Assembly: GCA_913051705.1 (NCBI GenBank)
Contig: CAJXCW010000002.1
Coordinates: 1-61,638 of the forward strand
Origin: an uncultured bacterium
Lineage (GTDB): Bacteria > JAAXHH01
Length of the DNA: 61,638 nucleotides
Direction: 5' to 3'
The notes under the pieces are model-generated. The model was not told the origin of the DNA, searched no databases, and worked only from the letters and a program-made list of their open reading frames with translations. Positions 52,619 to 61,581 of the stretch are shown here, piece by piece (within the stretch, counting starts at the first letter, position 1; every line of letters starts with the position of its first letter). Made by a program: the position numbers and the translations under genes.

Positions 52619-53131
52619 TTACACTATTAAACCGGGTATCAGACGAATAACGATCCGTTCTTCTTCCGGTGAGATCTTAAGTACGATATCTTGAATGGCC
52701 GGAACCAACAGCTCTCCGGCCGGTGTATCTACCACAATGATATCATTGGCCGGCATGGATATAACCTCACGGACGACACCAATGGCTTCTTCCTCTTCCG
52801 AGACGACTTTGCTGCCGATCATCTCGAATACGTAAAAGGTACCCTCCGGCAATGGAGCCGCCTGGGTAAGAGGAACCTGAAGGTAAGCGCCACGTAATCT
52901 GGCTACCTCTTCCGGGGTATCTATCCCCTTGAATTTCATCAGCAGCGTATCGCGATCAGGACGACAGGTTTCAATGTCGTGCGTTTCACGATGGCCATCT
53001 TGAAATTCAATGTTTATCTGATTTAAATCCGTGAACCGATCCGGCGCATCCGAAAGCGACTGGACACGTAAATAGCCTTGAAGGCCATGCGGTTTCCGGA
53101 TAAATCCAATATTAACCCATTCTGCATTCAA
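52619..53131 (-). CDS. rimM: 16S rRNA processing protein RimM
   Basis: A 170-residue ribosome maturation factor for the 30S head. N-terminal barrel: VNIGFIRKPHGLQGYLRVQS; the C-terminal PRC barrel has LLVPAIQDIVLKISPEEERI. ATG 53131. Standard length and place between rpsP and trmD. Confidence 0.95.
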   Translation of the reverse strand: MNAEWVNIGFIRKPHGLQGYLRVQSLSDAPDRFTDLNQINIEFQDGHRETHDIETCRPDRDTLLMKFKGIDTPEEVARLRGAYLQVPLTQAAPLPEGTFYVFEMIGSKVVSEEEEAIGVVREVISMPANDIIVVDTPAGELLVPAIQDIVLKISPEEERIVIRLIPGLIV

Positions 53132-53147
53132 AATATCTGATCCGGTA

Positions 53148-53459
53148 TTATTCTGTGGCCGTCTCTTCTACAGCCGTCTCTTCTGTGGCTGTCTCGGTCT
53201 GATCCTCTCCACGCCATTTAGCGAGGATACCGGTTTTTGCCAGAAGTGACCGGACTGTTTCACTCGGTTGGGCGCCGCGATTCAACCAGGAAACGGCCCG
53301 ATCTACATCAACCTCTAATTGTACAGGTTCGATGGGACTATAATAACCTAGACTCTCGATATATTGACCGCGGGGTTGATAAGCGGCGTGTGCCACGACA
53401 ATACGATAAAACGGTCGTTTTTTCGCTCCCGACCGACGGAGCCGAATGACTACAGCCAT
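53148..53459 (-). CDS. rpsP: 30S ribosomal protein S16
   Basis: A 103-residue S16: VVIRLRRSGAKKRPFYRIVV, then FIESLGYY-like YIESLGYYSPIEP and SWLNRGAQPSETVRSLL. The tail is a Glu/Thr-rich extension (ETATEETAVEETATE), longer than in E. coli. ATG 53459. Confidence 0.97.
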   Translation of the reverse strand: MAVVIRLRRSGAKKRPFYRIVVAHAAYQPRGQYIESLGYYSPIEPVQLEVDVDRAVSWLNRGAQPSETVRSLLAKTGILAKWRGEDQTETATEETAVEETATE

Positions 53460-53511
53460 GAGTCCTCTCCTTGGATAAGTAATGATAATTTGTCCATTGA
53501 AACTTGCCTAT

Positions 53512-54843
53512 TTAAAACGGCATCATTCCTTGGCCCAGTTTGCCCAGTTTACCTGAACGATTGAACTGCTTCATCATTTTTTGCATCATATTAAATTGTT
53601 TGAGTAGCTGATTCACCTCCTGTACGGTCGTCCCGCTGCCTCGGGCGATACGCCGTCGTCTGCTACCGTTGATAATATTGGGACGCTGTCGTTCGTTTCT
53701 GGTCATGGAATTTAAGATGGCTTCCATATGCCCGATAGCGTTTTCGTCCATATCGACATTTTTAAGCGCTTTTTTATTAACGCCAGGCATCATTTCCAGC
53801 AATTCCTGCATCGACCCCATTTTACTCACCTGTTGAAGCTGCGTGCGAAAGTCTTCGAGGTCGAATGACTGCTTACGTAATTTCTCCTCTAATTTCTGCG
53901 CCTCTTCCATATCGATGGTTGCATGAGCGCGCTCGACAAGCGAGACGACATCTCCCATACCCAGAATACGGGAGGCCATGCGGTCCGGATGAAAGGGTTC
54001 TAGCGCCTCCATCTTTTCGCCGACCCCTATGAACTTGATCGGCTTCTGAGTGACATGACGAATCGATAAGGCAGCTCCACCTCGGGCATCGCCATCCATC
54101 TTGGTCAGAATGCATCCATCAATGGATAGCTGCTGATTAAATGTTTCCGCCACATTGACAGCATCCTGCCCCGTCATACCATCCACTACTAATAATATCT
54201 CATGCGGATGCACCGCGTTCTGTATTCTGCCCAGTTCCTGCATCATCTCGTCGTCGATGTGCAAACGGCCCGCTGTATCTATAATAACTACGTCATGATA
54301 CTGTTGAGCGGCCTGGACCGTGGCTACTGTACAAATGGTCACCGGGTCTTTGCTGCCCTTTATTGTAAAAACCGGTACGTCAATCTGCTCGCCAAGGACC
54401 TGGAGCTGCTGGATGGCGGCAGGACGGTAAACATCTGCGGCCACCAGTATGGGGCGACGTCCTTCCTTATGCAACATACGGGCAAGCTTGCCGGAGGCCG
54501 TCGTTTTACCGGAGCCCTGCAATCCAACCATCATAATGATCGTCGGTGGCGTTTCGACTAATGAGATGCCGACCGCCTGTTCGCCCATCAAGGCAATCAG
54601 CTCTTCATGAACGGCGCCGATCATCTGCTGCCCCGGCGTCAGACTTTTCAACACCCCCTGGCCTAAGGCCTTTTCTTTAACCCTGTCAATAAACTCCCGC
54701 GCCACACGAAAGTTGACGTCGGCTTCCAACAAGGCACGCCGGACCTGGCGGAGGCTGTCATCAATATTCTTTTCAGTTAGTTTGCCCTGGCCTCGGAGGG
54801 TTTTTAACACACCCTCCATACGACTGGATAGTTGTTCAAACAC
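53512..54843 (-). CDS. ffh: Signal recognition particle protein Ffh
   Basis: A 443-residue SRP54 GTPase for co-translational membrane targeting. G-domain: G1 VGLQGSGKTTASGKLA, VAADVYRPAAIQQL, G3 DTAGRLHID and G4 TKMDGDARGGAAL. The C-terminal M domain is methionine-rich with the RNA-binding RRRRIARGSGTTVQEVN motif. GTG 54843 has GGAG at 6 bases and gives the standard MFEQLSSRMEG start; the frame to 54888 lies in the rsmB end. No SRP RNA gene was found. Confidence 0.96.
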   Translation of the reverse strand: MFEQLSSRMEGVLKTLRGQGKLTEKNIDDSLRQVRRALLEADVNFRVAREFIDRVKEKALGQGVLKSLTPGQQMIGAVHEELIALMGEQAVGISLVETPPTIIMMVGLQGSGKTTASGKLARMLHKEGRRPILVAADVYRPAAIQQLQVLGEQIDVPVFTIKGSKDPVTICTVATVQAAQQYHDVVIIDTAGRLHIDDEMMQELGRIQNAVHPHEILLVVDGMTGQDAVNVAETFNQQLSIDGCILTKMDGDARGGAALSIRHVTQKPIKFIGVGEKMEALEPFHPDRMASRILGMGDVVSLVERAHATIDMEEAQKLEEKLRKQSFDLEDFRTQLQQVSKMGSMQELLEMMPGVNKKALKNVDMDENAIGHMEAILNSMTRNERQRPNIINGSRRRRIARGSGTTVQEVNQLLKQFNMMQKMMKQFNRSGKLGKLGQGMMPF

Positions 54844-54859
54844 AAAAGTCTCCGATTGC

Positions 54860-56209
54860 TTATCCGGTTTTTCGTAACCGCACCGCAAAACTGCCGTCTA
54901 TACCATGCCGGGATGGTAACGTCCTTACAATCCCTTGCGTATCCATGACATCCGATAATTCAGAAGGCCAGTTGGCAGGTTTTTCAACTTCAAACTCCGA
55001 ATGACGTTTACAAAAATATTCCAGTACATCTTCATTTTCTTCCGTTTCGATAGAACAGGTACTGTAAACGAGTGTTCCTCCGGTTTTGACCAAATAGGCG
55101 CTACTGTCAAGGAGCGCTTTCTGTACACGCTGAACGGCCGGAATGTCTTCCGGCTGTCGCCGCCAGCGCAGGTCCGCCCGACGTGCTATGGTACCCATGC
55201 CGGAACAGGGCGCATCGACAAGCACGCGGTCCGCCTGGATATTTAAACCTGGTCTACATCCATCCATAGCGATCACCGATACATTTTCCAATTGTAACCG
55301 CTGACAATGTGCTCGAACACGCCTTAAACGCTTCGGGGCAAAGTCGCAGGCGATTATACGACCCTGGTCCTGCTGCAAGTGCGATATATAGGTCGTCTTT
55401 CCTCCTGGGGCGGAACATACATCTATGATGGTCTCACCAGGTTGCGGATCGAGGAGACGCACAGCCAGACCTGAGCTCTCGTCCTGAACCTGAAATAATC
55501 CCTCGGTATAACCGGATAACAGCTTAATATCACCGGTGTTCCGAATAGTTAAATAATCTTTAAGCCCATGACAGACTGCTACTTGGACGCCATCCAATAT
55601 AAGTAATTCAGTTAATTTTTCCGTAGATATTTTTTGTATATTAACCCGGATGACTACCGGCGGCGTTCTATTACCGGCTTCCAACAGCGCTACCGCCTGT
55701 TGATGACCATACCGCGCGACCCATCGTTGGACAATCCATTCCGGATATGAATGAATCAGACTCATGTCCTTAATAGCGTCCCCTGTTTGATCAGGATGCT
55801 GAAGTTGCCGTCGCTGTCGTATAACAGACCGTAGTACGGCATTCGTCAAACCGACCGTGCCCTTATGGCCATAGCGTTTGGCCAGTTTCACGGCTTCATC
55901 TGTCGCTGCGGCATCCGGCACCTGATCCATCATCATAAGCTGATACACGCCCATGCGTAATATATTACGAATCCATGGTGTCAACGAATAAGTACCACGA
56001 CGGATCAACTGATCCAGAACCCAGTCCAGACGCTTCCGCCAGCGAACCGTGCCGTAAACCAACTCCGTTGCCAACGACCTGTTGCGTCCATCGAATGCAA
56101 CCTGTTTAAACAGATCACTGAGCGCATCGCGTACAAAAAGCCCTTCTGTATCAAATTGGTACAATGCCCTCAACGCCACCTCACGAATAGAGGGACCGGC
56201 CGCTCCCAT
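54860..56209 (-). CDS. rsmB: 16S rRNA (cytosine-967-C5)-methyltransferase
   Basis: A 449-residue Sun/RsmB enzyme. N-terminal NusB-like RNA-binding domain (about residues 1-140: REVALRALYQFDTEG, ATDEAVKLAKRYG) and C-terminal RsmF-type methyltransferase: SAM site VCSAPGGKTTYISHL, catalytic Cys in DAPCSGMGTIARR and YSTCSIETEENEDV. ATG 56209. Stop lies 16 bp before ffh. Confidence 0.95.
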   Translation of the reverse strand: MGAAGPSIREVALRALYQFDTEGLFVRDALSDLFKQVAFDGRNRSLATELVYGTVRWRKRLDWVLDQLIRRGTYSLTPWIRNILRMGVYQLMMMDQVPDAAATDEAVKLAKRYGHKGTVGLTNAVLRSVIRQRRQLQHPDQTGDAIKDMSLIHSYPEWIVQRWVARYGHQQAVALLEAGNRTPPVVIRVNIQKISTEKLTELLILDGVQVAVCHGLKDYLTIRNTGDIKLLSGYTEGLFQVQDESSGLAVRLLDPQPGETIIDVCSAPGGKTTYISHLQQDQGRIIACDFAPKRLRRVRAHCQRLQLENVSVIAMDGCRPGLNIQADRVLVDAPCSGMGTIARRADLRWRRQPEDIPAVQRVQKALLDSSAYLVKTGGTLVYSTCSIETEENEDVLEYFCKRHSEFEVEKPANWPSELSDVMDTQGIVRTLPSRHGIDGSFAVRLRKTG

Positions 56210-56249
56210 AAAATACCACCACCGAATTTATTTATCACTAACGTACCAA

Positions 56250-56946
56250 TTAATCCCTGTCCCGCTGCATCACATCCCGAAGTATCTGGACCAGTGCTGT
56301 GCCCGCTGTGGTTGCGTACGCCCAAGCGGCGGCATGTAATACTTTTCTTGCTTCTAACAACTCATCTTCCTGAAGAACAGTTTCCGACCGCAGTAACCCC
56401 AGCGCTTTCCGGCTTGCGTTGACTTCAATCGGTAACGTCAGCCATGAGCATCCAACCGGCCAGAGCACGATAATAACTCCGAAGGATGTCATCGCTTGCC
56501 ATTGAGAAAGCAAACCGACAAACAGCATCACGCCAGGCAGAACCGCCCCCCAACTTGCCAGCTGCATTAAAAAAATCGCCATATGAGGATTCAACAACGT
56601 AATGCCGGGATGCTGATCTGTATGATAGGCCTGCAACACATGGCCTACTTCGTGCGCTGCAATGCCTGCCGCAGCTATCCAAGTCGAATGGAAATTTTCA
56701 CTCGACAGCCTTATCGTAGACGACGTGACATCATATCCATCTACAAACAACCCTTAGTACTTCTTTGACCTTAACCTGTGATAGGCCTACTTTGTCCAGC
56801 AACAAACGAGCGACCTGAGTGCCTGTCAATCCGCACACCGCCGGATGGTCGCGAAAACGACGATAGGTGTATACCGTGTACAGGTGTGATCCTGCAATAA
56901 CTGCCAATACTGGAAATAACACCAAAGATATCCATATGTTTGCCAC
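56250..56946 (-). pseudogene. YugP-type membrane zinc metallopeptidase, frameshifted
   Basis: Two frames together make one PF04298-type protein. Frame A (56946 to about 56750) has the N-terminal anchor LVLFPVLAVIAGSHLYTVYT and GLTGTQVARLLLDKVGLSQV. Frame B (about 56750 to 56250) continues with YDVTSSTIRLS, the zinc site AAHEVGHVLQ and several membrane segments. The shift occurs near AAGGGTTGTTTGTA (minus strand, about 56748-56761) and needs a one-base change; frame B has a stop just upstream, so it cannot be a separate normal gene. It could be a pseudogene or a sequencing error. Confidence 0.75.
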
Positions 56947-56947
56947 A

Positions 56948-57919
56948 TCAGGTTGCCTCTATGGATGCCGGTGTATGTTCGACGCCAAACCGCTCACCGG
57001 GTTTGGGTCGATATCCACGGACGAATTCAGCTGTGCTTATTCTTTTGCGTCCTTCGGGCTGCACGGTGACCAATTTTAGATGACCATCCCCCGTCTGTAC
57101 AATGATACCATCCTGTTTATCAGCCGCGATAATCCCTCCGGGCATACTACCCGACTCAACTTCCGGTTGATCCGTCAATTGACTTTGTATCAGCCTGATT
57201 GTCCTGTCATGCCAGGTTGTATAGGCCATAGGGAACGGATTCAAACCCCTTATATGGTTGTGAATGGCCTGTGCCGTCTGGGACCAGTCGATCCGCGCGT
57301 CTGCCCTGGACAATTTGGGTGCCGCAGAAGAAGCGCCGGACTGCGGTTGCGGACGTGCTTGTCCTGTAGCAATCAACTCTATCGTTTCCGTCAACACGTC
57401 TGCGCCGACAATCGCCAGGCGATCATGCAACGATCCTGTCGTTTCATCTGGACATACAGGTACTTTTTTCTGGCAAAGTATATCGCCGGTATCCATATGA
57501 CGATCAATGAGAAAAGTCGTCACACCGGTCTCTAATTCGCCATTCATTATGGCCCAGTGAATCGGTGCCGCACCGCGGTAAGCCGGCAGCAACGAAGCGT
57601 GCAGATTGATCGAACCTTTGGGCGGCATCATCAAGATCGAAACAGGCAACATCCGAAATGCGACCACGACGAACATATCAGCCAGGAAATTTGCCAGATC
57701 CTTCTTAAATAATGGATCTCGAAGCCGTTCCGGCTGTAAGACCGGGAGGCCATACTCGATCGTTACCTGCTTTACAGGAGACGAAACGATCTTTAGCCCC
57801 CTGCCTTTTGGGCGGTCCGGTTGCGTCACCACACCGACCACTTCATGGTCAGGATGTTGAATCAACCTGTGTAAACTCGATACAGCAAAATCCGGCGTAC
57901 CCATAAATACAAGACGCAT
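56948..57919 (-). CDS. fmt: Methionyl-tRNA formyltransferase
   Basis: A 323-residue Fmt that formylates initiator Met-tRNA. Start MRLVFMGTPDFAVSSLHRLI, the folate-site block INLHASLLPAYRGAAPIHWA with catalytic Asn-His, DTGDIL and a C-terminal tRNA-binding domain. ATG 57919, directly after def (31-bp gap), the common order. Confidence 0.96.
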   Translation of the reverse strand: MRLVFMGTPDFAVSSLHRLIQHPDHEVVGVVTQPDRPKGRGLKIVSSPVKQVTIEYGLPVLQPERLRDPLFKKDLANFLADMFVVVAFRMLPVSILMMPPKGSINLHASLLPAYRGAAPIHWAIMNGELETGVTTFLIDRHMDTGDILCQKKVPVCPDETTGSLHDRLAIVGADVLTETIELIATGQARPQPQSGASSAAPKLSRADARIDWSQTAQAIHNHIRGLNPFPMAYTTWHDRTIRLIQSQLTDQPEVESGSMPGGIIAADKQDGIIVQTGDGHLKLVTVQPEGRKRISTAEFVRGYRPKPGERFGVEHTPASIEAT

Positions 57920-57950
57920 AAAATTCAGATACAGAACACCGTATCTTTTT

Positions 57951-58517
57951 TCATCTCTCCTCTAGTTCTTCTTCCGTACTTTTCTTCAATTTGCGTAATT
58001 TCCCCTGGATAAACCGAAGGCGAAATTTGCTAAGCCGGTCTATAAACAGAATACCGTCCAGATGATCCACTTCATGTATAAGCGCACGAGCCAGTATGCC
58101 GGAGCCTTCGATTTCGATCGGATTGCTATCCAGATCCTGAGCTTCCACGCGGATCATGTTTGGACGCGTCACTTTGTCATACAGATCCGGAAAACTCAGA
58201 CATCCTTCCTCCCCAACCTGCTCGCCTTCCTGTTTGATGACCCGTGGATTAATGAGGGCAATCTGGGAAGGCTCACCCTCTTTGATAGAGCCAATCCGAT
58301 CTATAATTGATTCCGGTTCCATTACGCTGAGGTCTATGATAAATAAACGGATGGTTTCCCCGACCTGAGGGGCTGCCAGGCCGATCCCTTGTGCATCAAT
58401 CATGGTATCGATCATATCTTCCGCCAGACTCCGGATCTCAGGTGTCGTCGCTTCGATAAGCTGCGATGTTTCACGAAGGGCAGGATCCCCGTATTTACGA
58501 ATGGGCCTAACGGCCAT
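57951..58517 (-). CDS. def: Peptide deformylase
   Basis: A 188-residue Fe(II)/Zn hydrolase that removes N-terminal formyl groups. Three family motifs: GIGLAAPQVG, EEGCLSFPDLY (metal Cys) and LIHEVDHLDGILFIDRL (HExxH type). Length and order before fmt are standard. ATG 58517 is 3 bp after yajC. Confidence 0.96.
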   Translation of the reverse strand: MAVRPIRKYGDPALRETSQLIEATTPEIRSLAEDMIDTMIDAQGIGLAAPQVGETIRLFIIDLSVMEPESIIDRIGSIKEGEPSQIALINPRVIKQEGEQVGEEGCLSFPDLYDKVTRPNMIRVEAQDLDSNPIEIEGSGILARALIHEVDHLDGILFIDRLSKFRLRFIQGKLRKLKKSTEEELEER

Positions 58518-58520
58518 AGC

Positions 58521-58865
58521 TTATTCCTTCAATTCTTTAGCGCCCTTTTTGCTGCTCATAACGCGTGAAATGGAACTGCGTTGTACCTCGAGCTTTACAT
58601 TATCCGCCACACGTACCGTAACCACATCCGCCTTGAGTCCTGAAATAGTGCCGATAATACCGCCCTGCGTAACCACTTTATCGCCATTCTGCAAATCATC
58701 CAACATATGTTGCTGATCTCGCTGCCGTTTTTGCTGCGGCCGAATCAACAGCAGATACATGATGAGAAACATTAATATAAAAGGTGCCATCGAGATAAGA
58801 AACGACGGGCCGTCACCGCCGTCACCGCCGGCAGATGGTCCCATGGCAAATGCATCTTGGATCAC
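58521..58865 (-). CDS. yajC: Preprotein translocase auxiliary subunit YajC
   Basis: A 114-residue single-span membrane protein: APFILMFLIMYLLLIRPQQK is the anchor, then LQNGDKVVTQGGIIGTISGL. The N-terminal Gly-rich part (SAGGDGGDG) precedes the span. Works with SecDF; those genes are not in the window. GTG 58865 overlaps the tgt stop, so it is translationally coupled to tgt. Confidence 0.94.
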   Translation of the reverse strand: MIQDAFAMGPSAGGDGGDGPSFLISMAPFILMFLIMYLLLIRPQQKRQRDQQHMLDDLQNGDKVVTQGGIIGTISGLKADVVTVRVADNVKLEVQRSSISRVMSSKKGAKELKE

Positions 58866-60010
58866 TGGTCACACTCCTTGCGATTCTTTTCCGTCCTGTA
58901 TCGCATTAAAAATTGTTCACTCCATTTGACAAACCGGCCTTCTGAAATGGCTTTTCGCATCTGTCCTGCCAGGCCGACAAAGAAATATATATTGTGCAAT
59001 GTACCCATACGCGGACCGAGCATTTCACCGGTATGGTAAAGATGCCGCAGGTACGCTTTGCTGAATGTTCGGCACGCATAACAGGAGCACGTTTCATCAA
59101 GTGGGGCCGGATCTTCCTTGAATCGGGCGTTGTTAATATTGATCCGACCATTTTGTGTATACAATGCCCCGTTACGGCCTTCCCGGCTTGGAATCACACA
59201 ATCAAACATATCCAGACCGCGACCTACTGCATCTATCAAATCCTCTGGCGTGCCGGCGCCCATCAGATAGCGCGGCTGATCTTCCGGCAAACAGGCCAGC
59301 GTCAAGTCGATCAATCCGCCCATCGTTGATTTGGGCTCGCCGATCGACAGCCCGCCGATCGCATACCCGTCAAACGCCATATCAACGAGTGCTTGAGCAT
59401 TTTCGACTCTTAAATCTTCATACGTACTTCCCTGAACAATACCGAACAGGGCCTGAGGATGTCTGCCTCTGCCTTCCAGCTCTGAAAACCGCTGTTTGGA
59501 TCGCATCGCCCAGCGCAACGTCATCGCCTGAGATTTTTCAGCGTACTCATAGGCACATGGATACGGCGTACATTCATCCAGCGGCATAATAATATCAGCG
59601 CCTAAAGCGGTTTCGACTTCCATGACAGATTCAGGCGTAAACAAATGCCGCGCCCCATCAATATGCGACTGAAAGGTGACGCCTTCTTCCTTGATCGTTT
59701 TGAGATCCGACAAACTGAAAACCTGGTATCCTCCACTATCTGTTAAAATGGGATGCGGCCAGTTCATAAAACCGTGTAATCCCCCCATCCTGTGAATCAA
59801 TTCATGCCCGGGACGGAGAAACAGATGATACGTATTCCCCAGCATGATCTTCGTACCGGCTGCTACCAGATCTTCCGGCGTCAAAGTTTTTACCGTGGCC
59901 TGCGTGCCTACAGGCATAAATACCGGTGTATCAATGTCACCATGCGGTGTGGAGATGCGTCCAAACCGGGCCTTCGACCCCGGATCTTTACTGATAAGTT
60001 CAAATGTCAT
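58862..60010 (-). CDS. tgt: tRNA-guanine transglycosylase
   Basis: A 382-residue Tgt that inserts preQ1 at tRNA position 34. Catalytic Asp in TDSGGYQVFSL, FGIVQGSTYEDLR, YAIGGLSIGEP, and the zinc site CSCYACRTFSKAYLRHLYH. ATG 60010 gives the standard MTFELISKDPGSKAR start; the frame extends only into repeat sequence. It sits directly after the heptamer array, whose GGAA bases may provide a weak ribosome site. Confidence 0.96.
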   Translation of the reverse strand: MTFELISKDPGSKARFGRISTPHGDIDTPVFMPVGTQATVKTLTPEDLVAAGTKIMLGNTYHLFLRPGHELIHRMGGLHGFMNWPHPILTDSGGYQVFSLSDLKTIKEEGVTFQSHIDGARHLFTPESVMEVETALGADIIMPLDECTPYPCAYEYAEKSQAMTLRWAMRSKQRFSELEGRGRHPQALFGIVQGSTYEDLRVENAQALVDMAFDGYAIGGLSIGEPKSTMGGLIDLTLACLPEDQPRYLMGAGTPEDLIDAVGRGLDMFDCVIPSREGRNGALYTQNGRININNARFKEDPAPLDETCSCYACRTFSKAYLRHLYHTGEMLGPRMGTLHNIYFFVGLAGQMRKAISEGRFVKWSEQFLMRYRTEKNRKECDQ

Positions 60011-60013
60011 AAA

Positions 60014-60090
60014 AGTTCCGAGTTCCAAGTTCCGAATTCCGAGTAGGTATCATTTTATCACATTCCACTCGGAACTCGGAACTTGGAACT
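60014..60090. repeat. Inverted array of AGTTCCG-type heptamer repeats
   Basis: AGTTCCGAGTTCCAAGTTCC then GAATTCCGAGT (60014-60044) faces ACTCGGAACTCGGAACTTGG and AACT (60067-60090). The right arm is the near-perfect reverse complement of the left (one mismatch over 24 bases). It fills the gap between radA and tgt and reaches the radA stop codon. Confidence 0.88.
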
Positions 60091-61465
60091 ATCCTACCAC
60101 CTCCAACGCCTCCAGCGCTTCATAGATCCCATTGACGCCTATGACCTCCATCCCGTCGATTTGTCCGAGACCTTTCATATTTCGATTTGAGATCACACAA
60201 CGAGAAAATCCAAGCTTTTGCGCTTCACCGAGGCGTTTTTCTATCTGACCAACCCCACGTATTTCACCGCCCAGTCCGACTTCACCGATGACGACATCTT
60301 TCTGGTTGACGGCCACATCCCGTAGACTGGAGACGATAGCCGCCGCCACGCCAAGATCCACGGAAGGCTCATCCAGATGGATGCCGCCGGCCACATTCAC
60401 AAACACATCCTGCGTACCCAGATGCATCCCTGATCGTTTTTCCAGCACCGCAAGCAAGAGAGCGACTCGTCTGCTCTCTATTCCGGTCGAAACCCGTTGC
60501 GGCATCCCGTAGTTAGCTGGTGTGACCAGGGCTTGCAGCTCGACCAGCAGAGGGCGCGTGCCTTCTATGCTGCAAACGACAACCGAACCGGATACACCGG
60601 CAGGACGTTCAGCTAAAAACAGCTCGGAGGGGTTTTTAACTTCGATCAATCCTTTCTCCTGCATCTCGAAAATACCGATTTCATTGGTCGAACCGAATCG
60701 ATTCTTAACGGCCCTCAAAATTCGATAGGTTTGATGCCGCTCCCCTTCAAAATACAAGACGGTATCTACAATATGCTCCAGGGCACGAGGACCGGCGATT
60801 GCACCGTCTTTGGTCACATGGCCGATCAGAAATGCCGATACATTTTTTGTTTTGGCAAGTTGGGTTACCCTGGCGGCACACTCCCTGACCTGACTGATAC
60901 TACCCGGTGCGCTTTCTATCGAAGGCAGATAGATCGTCTGAATAGAATCCAGGACAACAACCTTCGGCTTTAATTGTTCAATATGATGTAAAATCTCTTC
61001 CAAATTAGTTTCGCACAGCAGATACAGGTTTTCGCCCACCGCATCGAGCCGGTCTGCGCGTATTCGGATCTGTTTGGACGACTCCTCACCTGAGACATAC
61101 AACACCGGTCCCACAACAGAACCAAGCCGGTCGATGACCTGGAGCATTAACGTGGATTTTCCGATACCGGGATCACCGCCGATCAACACCACAGAGCCCT
61201 GAACAACCCCACCGCCCAACACCAGGTCGAACTCACCGATTTGTGTAACAAACCGATGATCATTCGAAGTATCGATCTCGGTAATGCGCGAAACCTGATC
61301 TGTTGATCCGGTTAAGGTCTGGCCGCCGTTCCGATTCTGCGTGACCTGTTCCTCTGCAAACGTATTCCAGTGGCCGCAATCAGTACATTTACCCTGCCAC
61401 TTCGGCGAGGTGCTGCCGCACTCCTGACACACGTACTGCCTTTTTGTTTTGACCATCTTTGCCAT
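60089..61465 (-). CDS. radA: DNA repair protein RadA
   Basis: A 458-residue RadA (Sms) that promotes branch migration in recombination. N-terminal zinc finger CQECGSTSPKWQGKCTDCG, Walker A GGDPGIGKSTL, Walker B VVVLDSIQTIY, the KNRFGSTNEIGIF motif and a C-terminal Lon-like P domain. ATG 61465 gives the expected start before KTKRQYVCQECG; a frame to 61501 is unsupported. First complete gene of the minus-strand run. Confidence 0.95.
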   Translation of the reverse strand: MAKMVKTKRQYVCQECGSTSPKWQGKCTDCGHWNTFAEEQVTQNRNGGQTLTGSTDQVSRITEIDTSNDHRFVTQIGEFDLVLGGGVVQGSVVLIGGDPGIGKSTLMLQVIDRLGSVVGPVLYVSGEESSKQIRIRADRLDAVGENLYLLCETNLEEILHHIEQLKPKVVVLDSIQTIYLPSIESAPGSISQVRECAARVTQLAKTKNVSAFLIGHVTKDGAIAGPRALEHIVDTVLYFEGERHQTYRILRAVKNRFGSTNEIGIFEMQEKGLIEVKNPSELFLAERPAGVSGSVVVCSIEGTRPLLVELQALVTPANYGMPQRVSTGIESRRVALLLAVLEKRSGMHLGTQDVFVNVAGGIHLDEPSVDLGVAAAIVSSLRDVAVNQKDVVIGEVGLGGEIRGVGQIEKRLGEAQKLGFSRCVISNRNMKGLGQIDGMEVIGVNGIYEALEALEVVG

Positions 61466-61581
61466 AATCGTTATTTGTTGCTGGATGCTGCTACGCGTCA
61501 TCGAAAGTAAGGAGCGCCTCTTTGAGGCATCATTTGAATGCGCTCCGCTTCGCTCGCTGTACTTTTTGTTGATTTTAATCC

